From: Verrucomicrobiota bacterium
Lineage (GTDB): Bacteria > Verrucomicrobiota > Verrucomicrobiia > Chthoniobacterales > UBA10450
DNA length: 10,752 nucleotides
Direction of reading: 5' to 3'
Assembly (NCBI GenBank): GCA_003219115.1
Contig: QHPN01000107.1
Span: 1 to 10,752 of the forward strand
Positions 1 through 7,099 of the stretch are shown piece after piece (the stretch's first letter is position 1; every line of letters begins with the position of its first letter). The notes beneath the pieces were generated by a model. That model ran no database searches. It was not told the DNA's origin and saw only the letters and a list, made by a program, of their open reading frames with translations. The position numbers and the translations under genes were made by a program.

Positions 1-2801
1 CTCCGACATTTACCAAGGCAAATCCCAATGATCAGCCGGTGATGTACGTCGCGCTCACCAGCGACACTCTCACCGATGGCGAACTATATCGGTACGGCAC
101 GACCGAAGTCGCGCAACGCGTCAACATCCTGCCGGGCGTTTCCCAGGTGAACATCTACGGCGTGAAAGGCGCGATCCGCATCAAAGTGGATCCAGGCAAG
201 CTTGCCACGCGTAACATGACCTTCGACGAACTCGCCGCTGCGGTTAAGGCGGGGACTGCCTACTCCGGCGCGGGCCAGTTCGATGGCAAAAATAAATCCT
301 TTACGCTGCAGCCGCAGGGGCAGCTCGAGACGGCGGAAGGCTATCGCGATCTCATCGTGAAACGCGGAGCAAACAGCGCGCCGGTTTATTTGCGCGATGT
401 CGCCCGTGTCGTTGATGGCGTTGAGAACGAACGCCTGTCTCGCCACTTTTTCGTTCGCAATTTTGAGCCGCCGGCATCGGTTATCGTTTTCGCGGTTTCC
501 CGTCAGGCTGGCGCGAACGCAGTTCAGGTGGCGAAATCAGTGCGCGCTCTTTTGCCTGGACTCCAGCGCGAATTGCCAGGCTCGATCCGACTCATTCCGG
601 TCTTCGACCGTTCGCAGTCGATCGTCAATTCATTGCACGATGTGCAATTCACGCTCTTGCTCGCATTCGCCCTGGTCATTTTCGTGATCTTCGTTTTCCT
701 CGGCCGCGCCAGCGACACTCTTATCCCCATGGTTGCGCTGCCGATGTCATTTTTGATCACTTTCGTGGCAATGTTGGTGCTCGGTTATTCCATCAATAAC
801 CTCACGCTCATGGCGCTAACCCTCGCCATCGGCTTTCTCGTCGATGACGCGATTGTCTTCTTGGAAAACGTCGTCCGCCGCGCCGAAGCCGGTGAATCTA
901 TCCTGAAGGCAACGATGAACAGCGCCGGTGAAATCTCCTTCACCATTTTGTCGATGACGCTGTCGCTGGCGGCCGTGTTTATTCCGCTGGCCTTCATGCC
1001 GGGATTACTCGGGCGGATTTTCCGCGAATTTGCCATCACTATCATCGTGGCCGTTCTCGCTTCAGGTTTGGTGTCACTCACTCTCACGCCACTCATGTGC
1101 TCGCGCATTCTCAAAGAGCGCGGCGCCGGCCACCGCAAGACATGGACGGAGCGTTTCGTCGCGCGCTTCTTCAACCCGATTCGCGATGCCTATGGTCGCA
1201 CCCTCCATTGGTTTCTTGATCACGGCTGGATCGCCGCACCGGTCCTGATCGCGTGCGTGATCGGTGTCTGGTTCTTCTTTAAGCAACTGCCGTTTACTTT
1301 GCTGCCGACCGGTGACAGCGGGACCATCCGGGGTTTCTTCATCGTCCAGGAAGGGGCGTCACCCGAGCAGCAGCGGCAACTCCAAACCCAGCTCGATCCG
1401 ATTCTCCAGGCAAATCCCGCGGTGGATAAATACTTCACTGTCGCCGGTCGCTCCGGGTTGGGCGCCGGTGTTTTCACCGTGTTGTTTTTGAAGGATAAAA
1501 AAGAACGCGCCGACATCGAAACCGTAGCGGCTCAACTACGGAAGGCGTGCAGCAGCATTCCCGGCGTTCTGCCGACGCTGAATCCGCAGCCGGTGTTGCA
1601 GATCAATATCGGTGCCGCCGGCAGTCAGTTCGGTCGCTACTCTTATGTCATCAGTGGCATTGAGCCTAACGAGGTTTACGACGCAGCCGACAAACTTGGA
1701 GCAAAATTGCGCGATTACCCCGGCTTTGCCAGTCCCCCGCGCTCTGATCTCTTTCGCGCCACCCCCAATCTCGAAATCCAGATCGATCGCGATCGCACCG
1801 GCACGTACGGGGTCTCGACCACCAAGCTCGAGAGCCTGCTGCGCGCCGCCTACTCGCAAAACTACGTCTATCTTATTAAAACGCCCGACGACCAATATCA
1901 GGTCATCGTCGAGGCCGACGATAAGGCGCGGACTAGCCCGCAAAATCTTCGCGAAGTTTACGTGAAACCGGACAACGGCAATACGATGATCCCGATTAGC
2001 GCTGTCACGAAAGCGCAGGAGAACCTCGGATTGCAGTCGGTCAATCACCTCAATCAATTCACGAGCGTGACCTTCGGCTTCGATACTAAACCCGATGTGG
2101 CGCTCGGCGATGTGATTAACTACATCCAGAAATCTGCCGCCGAGGTATTGCCGCCGACCGTGACAGGCGAGCTACAAGGTGAAGGTTTGGTTCTCCAGCA
2201 ACTCTTCCGGGCGCTGCCGTTTCTGGTCATTGCAGCAGTGTTCGTGATGTACGTAATCCTCGGCATTCTCTATGAGAGTTATGTGCACCCGGTCACCGTC
2301 CTGTCGACTTTGTTCCCGGCGGTAGTTGGTGGACTCATGACACTTTGGCTCTTTAACAGCACGCTGTCGCTCTATTCGGTCATCGGACTGTTCTTGCTCA
2401 TGGGTCTCGTAAAAAAGAACGGCATTATGATTGTCGACTTCGCCCTTCATCGCCTCGATGAAGGCTACGAATGGCGGGAAGCCATTCATGAGGCCAGCGT
2501 CGAACGTTTTCGCCCAATTATCATGACAACCCTGGCAGCGCTCATGGGCGCATTGCCGATCGCGCTCGGAGTCGGCGCAGATGGTTCATCGCGTCGGCCA
2601 CTCGGTCTCGTCATCGTCGGCGGCCTGGTGGTTTCCCAATTACTCACACTCTATATCACGCCGGTAATCTATCTCAGGCTGGAATGGTTCCAGGAGCATG
2701 TCCTCGATCGCGTTCCTTTCCTGCGCAGCGCTCATTTTCATGAGCACGAGGTCACACCCCGACCCGAGACCGGGCGTCCGGCTTCGGTCACGACAAGCTA
2801 A
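1..2801 (+). CDS. RND (HAE1-type) efflux pump permease, MdtB/MdtC-like, 5' partial
   Basis: Inner-membrane proton-driven permease of a tripartite multidrug efflux pump. The frame is open back to the first base; the in-frame residues PTFTKANPNDQPVMYVAL before the first possible start match the porter region of MdtC-type proteins. The true start is therefore upstream. About 932 residues are visible against roughly 1030-1050 for the family, so the first transmembrane helix and part of the first porter subdomain are missing. The TM4 proton-relay motif GFLVDDAIVFLENVV places the paired aspartates at 843-848. The TM10 lysine lies in GLVKKNGIMIVDFA, codon 2415-2417. Two hydrophobic blocks (about 640-1110 and 2210-2680) flank the second periplasmic loop, as expected. 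The C-terminus is charged and His/Glu-rich. The gene ends in a convergent 14-bp overlap with the next gene. Family assignment is firm; the substrate is unknown, and no adaptor or outer-membrane channel gene is in view. Confidence 0.95.
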   Translation, partial: PTFTKANPNDQPVMYVALTSDTLTDGELYRYGTTEVAQRVNILPGVSQVNIYGVKGAIRIKVDPGKLATRNMTFDELAAAVKAGTAYSGAGQFDGKNKSFTLQPQGQLETAEGYRDLIVKRGANSAPVYLRDVARVVDGVENERLSRHFFVRNFEPPASVIVFAVSRQAGANAVQVAKSVRALLPGLQRELPGSIRLIPVFDRSQSIVNSLHDVQFTLLLAFALVIFVIFVFLGRASDTLIPMVALPMSFLITFVAMLVLGYSINNLTLMALTLAIGFLVDDAIVFLENVVRRAEAGESILKATMNSAGEISFTILSMTLSLAAVFIPLAFMPGLLGRIFREFAITIIVAVLASGLVSLTLTPLMCSRILKERGAGHRKTWTERFVARFFNPIRDAYGRTLHWFLDHGWIAAPVLIACVIGVWFFFKQLPFTLLPTGDSGTIRGFFIVQEGASPEQQRQLQTQLDPILQANPAVDKYFTVAGRSGLGAGVFTVLFLKDKKERADIETVAAQLRKACSSIPGVLPTLNPQPVLQINIGAAGSQFGRYSYVISGIEPNEVYDAADKLGAKLRDYPGFASPPRSDLFRATPNLEIQIDRDRTGTYGVSTTKLESLLRAAYSQNYVYLIKTPDDQYQVIVEADDKARTSPQNLREVYVKPDNGNTMIPISAVTKAQENLGLQSVNHLNQFTSVTFGFDTKPDVALGDVINYIQKSAAEVLPPTVTGELQGEGLVLQQLFRALPFLVIAAVFVMYVILGILYESYVHPVTVLSTLFPAVVGGLMTLWLFNSTLSLYSVIGLFLLMGLVKKNGIMIVDFALHRLDEGYEWREAIHEASVERFRPIIMTTLAALMGALPIALGVGADGSSRRPLGLVIVGGLVVSQLLTLYITPVIYLRLEWFQEHVLDRVPFLRSAHFHEHEVTPRPETGRPASVTTS

Positions 2802-3513
2802 GGGAACGTAAAGATTTAGTTTCTTCCGCTCGGGGAGCGACGACCGCCTCAAAGCTTAACTCGCTTGGATCGGACTTTGAAAACCCGAGAATATGATCGA
2901 TTAGCGTCAGGAGCCGGCGGCCACTTTCCAGAATTTGTCGGACACTTGCTTCCTGTTTCTCAGTTAGTCCCTTCTTCGATGCGAGCAGCTGGGCGAATCC
3001 CAGGATGTGATTCATCGGGGTACGTAGCTCGTGGCTGGCGCGGGAGAGAAATTCACTTTTCGCCTGAAGCGCCTTTTGCAGTTCCGCCGTGCGCTCCTCA
3101 ACCCGACGCTCGAGGTCGGTATTAGCCAGGCACAAGCTCTGATTCAGACCGAGAATGCGCATGGCCACACGCACTTGCGCGAAGAACCGGTCGCGTTCGA
3201 ATGGTTTGCTCATGAAATCGTCAACTCCTGAATTCATTGCGTCCAGATAATTGGCTTTTCCTTCCCGCGCTGTGATCAGAATGACGTAGCTGAGCTGAGA
3301 GTTTTCCTCAGCGCGAATTCTTCGGCAGAGTTCCAATCCGTCCATACGCGGCATCATCCAATCAGAGATGATCAGCTGCTGGCGCTGGCGTTTCCAAGCT
3401 TCCCAGGCGTCAGACCCGTTCGTGGCTTCGGTGACGCTGTGTCCCAACTCGCGTAGGGCAGAATTCAGCAAAAACCTGCCAGTATGGTCGTCATCGGCGA
3501 CGAGGATATCCAT
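2788..3513 (-). CDS. Receiver-HisKA protein lacking a kinase ATPase domain
   Basis: 241-residue cytoplasmic signalling protein. Residues 1-120 form a receiver: acidic cluster DDD near residue 7, phospho-acceptor D51 in SDWMMPRMDG, K103 in MSKPF. Residues 128-155 form a coiled coil (LERRVEERTAELQKAL). Residues 155-212 form a HisKA dimerisation domain with phospho-acceptor H161 in SHELRTPMNH. A complete kinase would continue with about 120 residues of HATPase_c. Here the chain stops about 30 residues after HisKA, and no N, G1 or G2 box is present. The ATG at 3513 is preferred over an upstream in-frame ATG at 3552: it starts directly at the receiver (MDILVADDD) and has AAGGG six bases upstream. 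The 3' end overlaps the convergent pump gene by 14 bp. It may accept phosphate from another protein at D51 or H161, as DHp-only phosphotransferases do, or it may be a truncated hybrid kinase. Domain calls are firm; function is inferred. Confidence 0.9.
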   Translation of the reverse strand: MDILVADDDHTGRFLLNSALRELGHSVTEATNGSDAWEAWKRQRQQLIISDWMMPRMDGLELCRRIRAEENSQLSYVILITAREGKANYLDAMNSGVDDFMSKPFERDRFFAQVRVAMRILGLNQSLCLANTDLERRVEERTAELQKALQAKSEFLSRASHELRTPMNHILGFAQLLASKKGLTEKQEASVRQILESGRRLLTLIDHILGFSKSDPSELSFEAVVAPRAEETKSLRSLSLS

Positions 3514-3519
3514 TTTGGG

Positions 3520-3524
3520 CCCTT
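3520..3524 (-). promoter_or_regulatory. Ribosome binding site of the receiver-HisKA gene
   Basis: AAGGG on the minus strand, six bases before ATG 3513. It supports the shorter start of the receiver-HisKA gene over the upstream in-frame ATG at 3552. Confidence 0.55.
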
Positions 3525-3592
3525 GGAACGGACTCGGATGTGCACGAAGCATACCATTCTAACGGGTTTCGCCTATTGACCGATAATGTTGA

Positions 3593-3625
3593 GCCCTCCT
3601 TGCTGAGGGCCTGTTCCGGTGGCCC
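3593..3625 (+). promoter_or_regulatory. Possible alternative hairpins in the REC-HPt leader
   Basis: GCCCTC (3593-3598) pairs perfectly with GAGGGC (3605-3610) across a six-base loop. The same central segment, GGGCC at 3607-3611, can instead pair with GGCCC (3621-3625). The two stems are mutually exclusive. No T-tract follows, so this is not a standard intrinsic terminator. With stems this short, chance occurrence is quite possible. Confidence 0.25.
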
Positions 3626-3641
3626 CGTAAATGCTCGCCTA

Positions 3642-3652
3642 GAGTCAGACTC
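3642..3652. promoter_or_regulatory. Perfect 11-bp dyad, possible operator
   Basis: GAGTC-A-GACTC is a perfect inverted repeat centred on base 3647, 20 bases before the likely GTG start of the REC-HPt gene. Size and position would suit a dimeric regulator site, but no second copy was seen and the regulator is unknown. Confidence 0.25.
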
Positions 3653-3672
3653 AATTGTGGGGGCAACAGATT

Positions 3673-4482
3673 GTGATTCGTGGGCGAGAACTGACTTTCC
3701 GTATTCTATTGGCGGAGGATAACACCGTAAACCAAGAAGTCGCTCTGGGTCTGTTGGAGACACTTGGCTATCGGGCGGACGCGGTGGTCAATGGCATTCA
3801 AGTGTTGGAAACCCTCAATCGCATTCGTTACGACGTCGTCTTGATGGATTGCCAAATGCCACGGCTGGATGGCTATGAAACCACGCGACGCATCCGGCAG
3901 CTAGAGCTAGAGGGCGCAGCACCGCTCGATTGCAGAACACCTGTCTACATCATTGCCATGACCGCCAACGCGCTGGAAGGCGACCGCAAAAAATGTCTGA
4001 CCTCCGGAATGAATGATTATCTGAGCAAGCCGGTGCGCCGAAATGAATTGAAAGTGGCGTTAGATCGACATGATCAGATCCGTCCCACCGCGACTGCGCC
4101 TGATATACCGTCTAGTTCAGCGGGCGAGATCTTGGTGGATATCAATCGCTTGCGCGAGGTTGCTCATGACCAGGCAGATCAGTTGCAGGAGTTGATCGAT
4201 CTCTATTTGGTTGAAGCCGGCCCAATGCTGGATGGTCTCGGCCAGGCGATTCGGACTAATTCGAGCGGCGAGGTCGCGCGCATTGCTCACGAATTCGTTG
4301 GCTGCAGCCTTTTCTGCGGGGTGGAAGCATTAACCCAACCTTTGCGCGCGTTGGAACGCCTCGGCCAGCAAGGTAACCTCTCCGGAGCAGACGCGTTGCT
4401 TGCCGATGTTCGCCACAAATTTCCGCGCGTCCAGAGCGCCTTCACGCAACTTGTACAAACGCTGCAAACGTCCAGTTTATAA
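3673..4482 (+). CDS. Orphan receiver-HPt phosphorelay protein
   Basis: A 269-residue cytoplasmic protein if translation starts at GTG 3673; a TTG at 3655 would add six residues. A GTGGGGG stretch ends nine bases before the GTG. Residues 9-130 form a receiver of the kind found at the C-terminus of hybrid kinases: AEDN at 14-17, phospho-acceptor D59 in LMDCQMPRLDGYE, K119 in YLSKP. After a 20-residue linker, residues 155-265 form an HPt domain with H206 in IAHEFVG. The usual basic residue three positions after the histidine (HxLKG) is Val here. The whole protein resembles the last 250 residues of the hybrid kinase at 7907-10752, shared landmarks including LMDCQMP, GDR-KCL, YLSKP and a VD-RLR HPt start. 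It is first in a tightly packed plus-strand run. Likely role: intermediate phosphotransfer between a kinase and downstream receivers. Confidence 0.9.
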   Translation: MIRGRELTFRILLAEDNTVNQEVALGLLETLGYRADAVVNGIQVLETLNRIRYDVVLMDCQMPRLDGYETTRRIRQLELEGAAPLDCRTPVYIIAMTANALEGDRKKCLTSGMNDYLSKPVRRNELKVALDRHDQIRPTATAPDIPSSSAGEILVDINRLREVAHDQADQLQELIDLYLVEAGPMLDGLGQAIRTNSSGEVARIAHEFVGCSLFCGVEALTQPLRALERLGQQGNLSGADALLADVRHKFPRVQSAFTQLVQTLQTSSL

Positions 4483-4485
4483 CCG

Positions 4486-5760
4486 ATGAAAAGAGTTTTC
4501 ACGCCGACGAAAAAGAAGACGATTCTGATCCTGGGTGATGACCAGTTAGCCAGTCAGGGCTACCCGGAAAAACTCCAAGCGCACGGATTCAAGGTTGAGC
4601 TCACGGGCGCCTTCGACACTACGTTGCAGATCTGCAAGAGCGGTGTCATCGATCTTGCGCTTCTCGATCTCTGCCTGCCCGGAATAAACGTGGTCGAACT
4701 GATCAAGAATATCCGTTCGGATTCTGGTATTCCATCAACACCAATCATTGTCTTTTCAAATCCGTACCTCAATAGCTTGACGCAGGCCGCTGTGGAAGCA
4801 GGCGCAACAAAATCCGTCGCAAAAGTCGATACTACGCCGGAACGATTGCTTGAACTCGTGCGCGAGCTCGGAATAAGCGCGAGTCCCAGGGTCGGCGGCG
4901 GCAGCGCAGTTGGAACCCCCCTCGAGGCGAATCAGGAAAAGCCGTCCTCAAATCTTTTGATTAACAGGTCCCAGATAGTGGCGAAGTTGCGTGCCAGTTA
5001 TCAGAATTTCACCAGGACGGAGCGGGAAGATCTGCGTCGCGCTGCACTTCTCCAGATGCACCGTCAACTTCGTTTGCTGGCGGGTAGCGCTACCGTTCTT
5101 GCTCTCAAGATCGTGCAGATGAGCACAGCTTTGGAAGCGTTACTCGTTGAATTATACACCGAGCCGGCAAAGATCACGGCGTCAGTCGTACGAACGATCG
5201 CGCACTCGATTGAGACGTTAGCTTCGTTATTCGATCGTCCCGCGAATTCTCAAGACCAGGTAATACCGTCGTCAAAGATCTTAGTAGTAGACGACGAGGT
5301 TATCGCGCGCCAAGTGATTTGCTCCGCGGTTGCAAAGGCCGAGCTCGACGCCGTCGGTCTGGATGATCCGCTCGCGGCGCAACGCCTCCTGAAGCGGGAG
5401 CGTTTCGATCTCATTTTCCTCGATGTCGAGATGCCGGGGCTAACCGGCCTCGAGCTGTGCGTGAAGATCCGTGCGATGAAACTGAATCGCAGCACTCCAA
5501 TCGTTTTTGTCACTTCGCATTCTGATTTCGGAAGTCGCGCGCAATCGACCTTAAGTGGAGGAAATGATTTTATCGCGAAACCGTTCCTGCTGGTTGAAGT
5601 GGCGCTGAAAGCGCTCACCTGGTTGTTTAAGGATGGTGCTCAACCACTCCCAACAGGGAGCGTGCAACAGAGCGTTCCAGCTAATGCAGGTGATCAGGAG
5701 CCGCAGCTCGCAGCGCCGCATGGCGGGCTGAAGCTGCCGCGCACATCGCCAGTGACATGA
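4486..5760 (+). CDS. Response regulator with receiver-degenerate HPt-receiver architecture
   Basis: A 424-residue cytoplasmic protein with no recognisable output domain. Residues 11-130 form a first receiver: D18/D19, phospho-acceptor D61 in LLDLCLPG, S91, K113. Residues 160-250 form a helical region resembling the HPt domains that sit between receivers. In its core, QLRLLAGSATVLAL, Arg196 occupies the position of the phospho-histidine (normally AHxLAGS). His192 lies one helical turn earlier. Residues 263-382 form a second receiver: D269/D270, D313 in FLDVEMPG, T343, K365 in IAKPF. The C-terminal 40 residues are Pro/Gln/Ala-rich and probably disordered. The ATG lies three bases after the REC-HPt stop with no Shine-Dalgarno site, so translation is probably coupled. 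The stop overlaps the next start (ATGA). Similar REC-HPt-REC blocks precede GGDEF domains in some diguanylate cyclases, but no such domain follows here. Confidence 0.9.
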   Translation: MKRVFTPTKKKTILILGDDQLASQGYPEKLQAHGFKVELTGAFDTTLQICKSGVIDLALLDLCLPGINVVELIKNIRSDSGIPSTPIIVFSNPYLNSLTQAAVEAGATKSVAKVDTTPERLLELVRELGISASPRVGGGSAVGTPLEANQEKPSSNLLINRSQIVAKLRASYQNFTRTEREDLRRAALLQMHRQLRLLAGSATVLALKIVQMSTALEALLVELYTEPAKITASVVRTIAHSIETLASLFDRPANSQDQVIPSSKILVVDDEVIARQVICSAVAKAELDAVGLDDPLAAQRLLKRERFDLIFLDVEMPGLTGLELCVKIRAMKLNRSTPIVFVTSHSDFGSRAQSTLSGGNDFIAKPFLLVEVALKALTWLFKDGAQPLPTGSVQQSVPANAGDQEPQLAAPHGGLKLPRTSPVT

Positions 5761-6317
5761 AAATCCTGATCGCGGAAGACGACGCTATTGCCTTAAAACT
5801 CCTGCAATTAACCCTCGAGGGCATGGGTCACGAAGTGGTGGTGACTCGCACTGGACCTGAAGCGTGGGAAACGTTCGATCGTGTTCCTGTCCGCGTTGTC
5901 GTAAGCGATTGGAGGATGCCGGGGATGGACGGCCTGGAGTTTTGTCACCGAGTGCGGGCGCGTCCGAACACACCGTATACTTACTTTATTCTTCTCACCG
6001 CCTTGGGTGCGAGCGCGGAAAACTACGTCCTCGCCACTGAAGCTGGCATTGATGATTTCCTACCGAAGCCGCTGGATGCCATCGCGATTTGGATGCGACT
6101 ACGCGTCGCGCACCGCATTCTTTGGTTCACGCGAGAAGTTCACCAGCTCAAGCAATTGATCCCCATCTGTGCGTATTGTCAGAAAATACACACGGCAAAG
6201 GATTACTGGCAGCGCTTCGAAACCTACATCAAGCAACAGACGGGATCGGAATTCAGCCACGGTATTTGCCCGGAGTGTCTCGAAGCCCAAATGGCGAAAT
6301 TAAAATGCGCGAACTGA
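5757..6317 (+). CDS. Response regulator with C-terminal Cys4 (zinc-ribbon-like) module
   Basis: A 186-residue cytoplasmic protein. Residues 1-122 form a receiver: EDD at 7-9, phospho-acceptor D51 in VSDWRMPGMDG, T81, K104 in LPKPL. A short helical linker (about 122-134) leads to a tail of about 50 residues with two CxxC pairs, C138/C141 in IPICAYC and C171/C174 in GICPEC, 29 residues apart. Between them lie aromatic and charged residues, and FSHGICPEC follows. A further Cys is at 184. This tail recurs, from memory, at the end of receivers in several environmental phyla. The cysteine pairs suggest a metal-binding or redox role, which is inference. The start overlaps the stop of the previous gene by four bases (ATGA), a sign of translational coupling. 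The receiver resembles those at 2788-3513 and 7253-7846. Confidence 0.92.
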   Translation: MKILIAEDDAIALKLLQLTLEGMGHEVVVTRTGPEAWETFDRVPVRVVVSDWRMPGMDGLEFCHRVRARPNTPYTYFILLTALGASAENYVLATEAGIDDFLPKPLDAIAIWMRLRVAHRILWFTREVHQLKQLIPICAYCQKIHTAKDYWQRFETYIKQQTGSEFSHGICPECLEAQMAKLKCAN

Positions 6318-6427
6318 TTTGTGCGACGGACCCAGGTTGCGCCGGATTTACTTCAGCAACGATCAAGGTTTGCCACAGCGGCTAACCATATCGCGTGGTT
6401 GCAAGCGCAAGGGGCTTAGATCTTAGT
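6318..6427. other. Spacer before the LuxR-type regulator, with an inverted repeat over the start codon
   Basis: 110 bases without a supported gene. TAACCATA (6383-6390) and TATGGTTA (6427-6434) are exact reverse complements separated by 36 bases, and the right arm contains ATG 6428. AAGGGG (6409-6414) is the only Shine-Dalgarno-like run; it lies 13 bases before that ATG, longer than usual. No clear promoter hexamers were found. Confidence 0.35.
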
Positions 6428-7099
6428 ATGGTTAATAATTGTGTCGTGAAAACTGTTCGCATTCTTCTCGCAGACGACCATAAGGTGGTTCGCCATGGAA
6501 CGCGCGCGCTTTTGTCGAAGATGCCGGAATGGGAGATCATAGGCGAGGCTGATAACGGCCGAGATGCCGTCTCGCTGACGGAGAAACTAAAGCCGGACAT
6601 TGTCATCTTGGATATCGGGATGCCCCAACTGAACGGATTAGATGCGACACGCCAGATCAAAAAGATCTCACCTGAGACAGAAGTCCTGATTTTTACAGCA
6701 CATGAAGCGGAAGAACTGGTTCACGATGTCTTCGATTCTGGGGCGCGCAGTTACATCATGAAATCGGACGCGGGCGATCATTTGATCGAGGCACTGAAAG
6801 CACTTTCGGAACATAAACATTTTTTTACCTCGCGAATCTCAGAGATTGTTTTTGCCCGGTATATTAATGGAAAAAAACCGCTCGAATCTGCGCCCGAAAA
6901 GAGTCGCATCACCGATCGCGAGCGGGAAATTGTGCAGCTTTTGGCCGAGGGTAAAAGTAGCAAGGAAGTAGCCGCAATCCTGGGAATTAGTGTGCGCACG
7001 GTGGAAACCCATCGCGCCGCAATCATGAAGAAACTGGGGTTAAAGTCGTTCAGTGAATTGATTCGCTACGCCATTCGCAACAAGATCGTTGAAGCTTAA
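6428..7099 (+). CDS. NarL/FixJ-family response regulator with LuxR-type HTH
   Basis: A 223-residue DNA-binding response regulator, of normal length for the family. Residues 9-128 form a receiver: ADDH at 15-18, phospho-acceptor D62 in ILDIGMPQLNG, T90, K112 in IMKSD. Residues 157-220 form a GerE/LuxR helix-turn-helix with the classic ITDREREIVQLLAEGKSSKE opening and a recognition helix near SVRTVETHRAAIMKKLG. It should act as a phosphorylation-dependent transcription factor, and it is the only recognisable DNA-binding output in the window. Start choice is uncertain: ATG 6428 begins shortly before the receiver; GTG 6395 would add eleven residues and GTG 6446 would remove six. It sits 110 bases after the Cys4 receiver gene on the same strand and may be transcribed with it or separately. 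Its usual partners are HisKA_3-type kinases, none of which is visible here. Confidence 0.95.
   Translation: MVNNCVVKTVRILLADDHKVVRHGTRALLSKMPEWEIIGEADNGRDAVSLTEKLKPDIVILDIGMPQLNGLDATRQIKKISPETEVLIFTAHEAEELVHDVFDSGARSYIMKSDAGDHLIEALKALSEHKHFFTSRISEIVFARYINGKKPLESAPEKSRITDREREIVQLLAEGKSSKEVAAILGISVRTVETHRAAIMKKLGLKSFSELIRYAIRNKIVEA

Larger units (their letters stand above)
3514..3672. other. Divergent intergenic region between the receiver-HisKA and REC-HPt genes
   Basis: The 159 bases between two outward-facing starts should hold promoters for both directions, but no convincing sigma70 pair is visible. On the minus strand TAGAAT (complement of 3556-3561) would suit a -10 box about 40 bases before the receiver-HisKA start, with only a poor -35 upstream. 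On the plus strand TTGACC (3576-3581) and GATAAT (3582-3587) resemble consensus hexamers but abut each other rather than being spaced. Small dyads are listed separately. No kinase-like coding remnant is seen upstream of the REC-HPt gene. Confidence 0.4.

Noticed and set aside
785..1174. Minus-strand open frame of 129 codons
   Set aside because: Antisense to the transmembrane block of the RND permease; Arg/Ser-rich translation typical of a shadow frame.
1536..2057. Minus-strand open frame of 173 codons inside the pump gene
   Set aside because: It lies antisense to a well-matched RND coding region, and its translation shows no recognisable domain; it is a shadow frame.
2500..2787. HATPase domain of the receiver-HisKA protein surviving in another frame
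   Set aside because: This stretch codes on the plus strand for the C-terminal transmembrane part of the pump, and minus-strand frames show no N, G1 or G2 boxes.
3576..3587. TTGACC followed by GATAAT as a sigma70 promoter
   Set aside because: The two hexamers are adjacent rather than about 17 bases apart, and neither has a good partner at the right distance.
3514..3672. Remnant of a kinase upstream of the REC-HPt gene that would make it a broken hybrid kinase
   Set aside because: The 159-base spacer shows no HisKA or HATPase-like codons and the opposite-strand gene begins at 3513, so there is no room for a lost kinase half here.
5250..5618. Minus-strand open frame of 122 codons
   Set aside because: Antisense to the second receiver of the REC-HPt-REC protein; Ser/Arg-rich with no domain.
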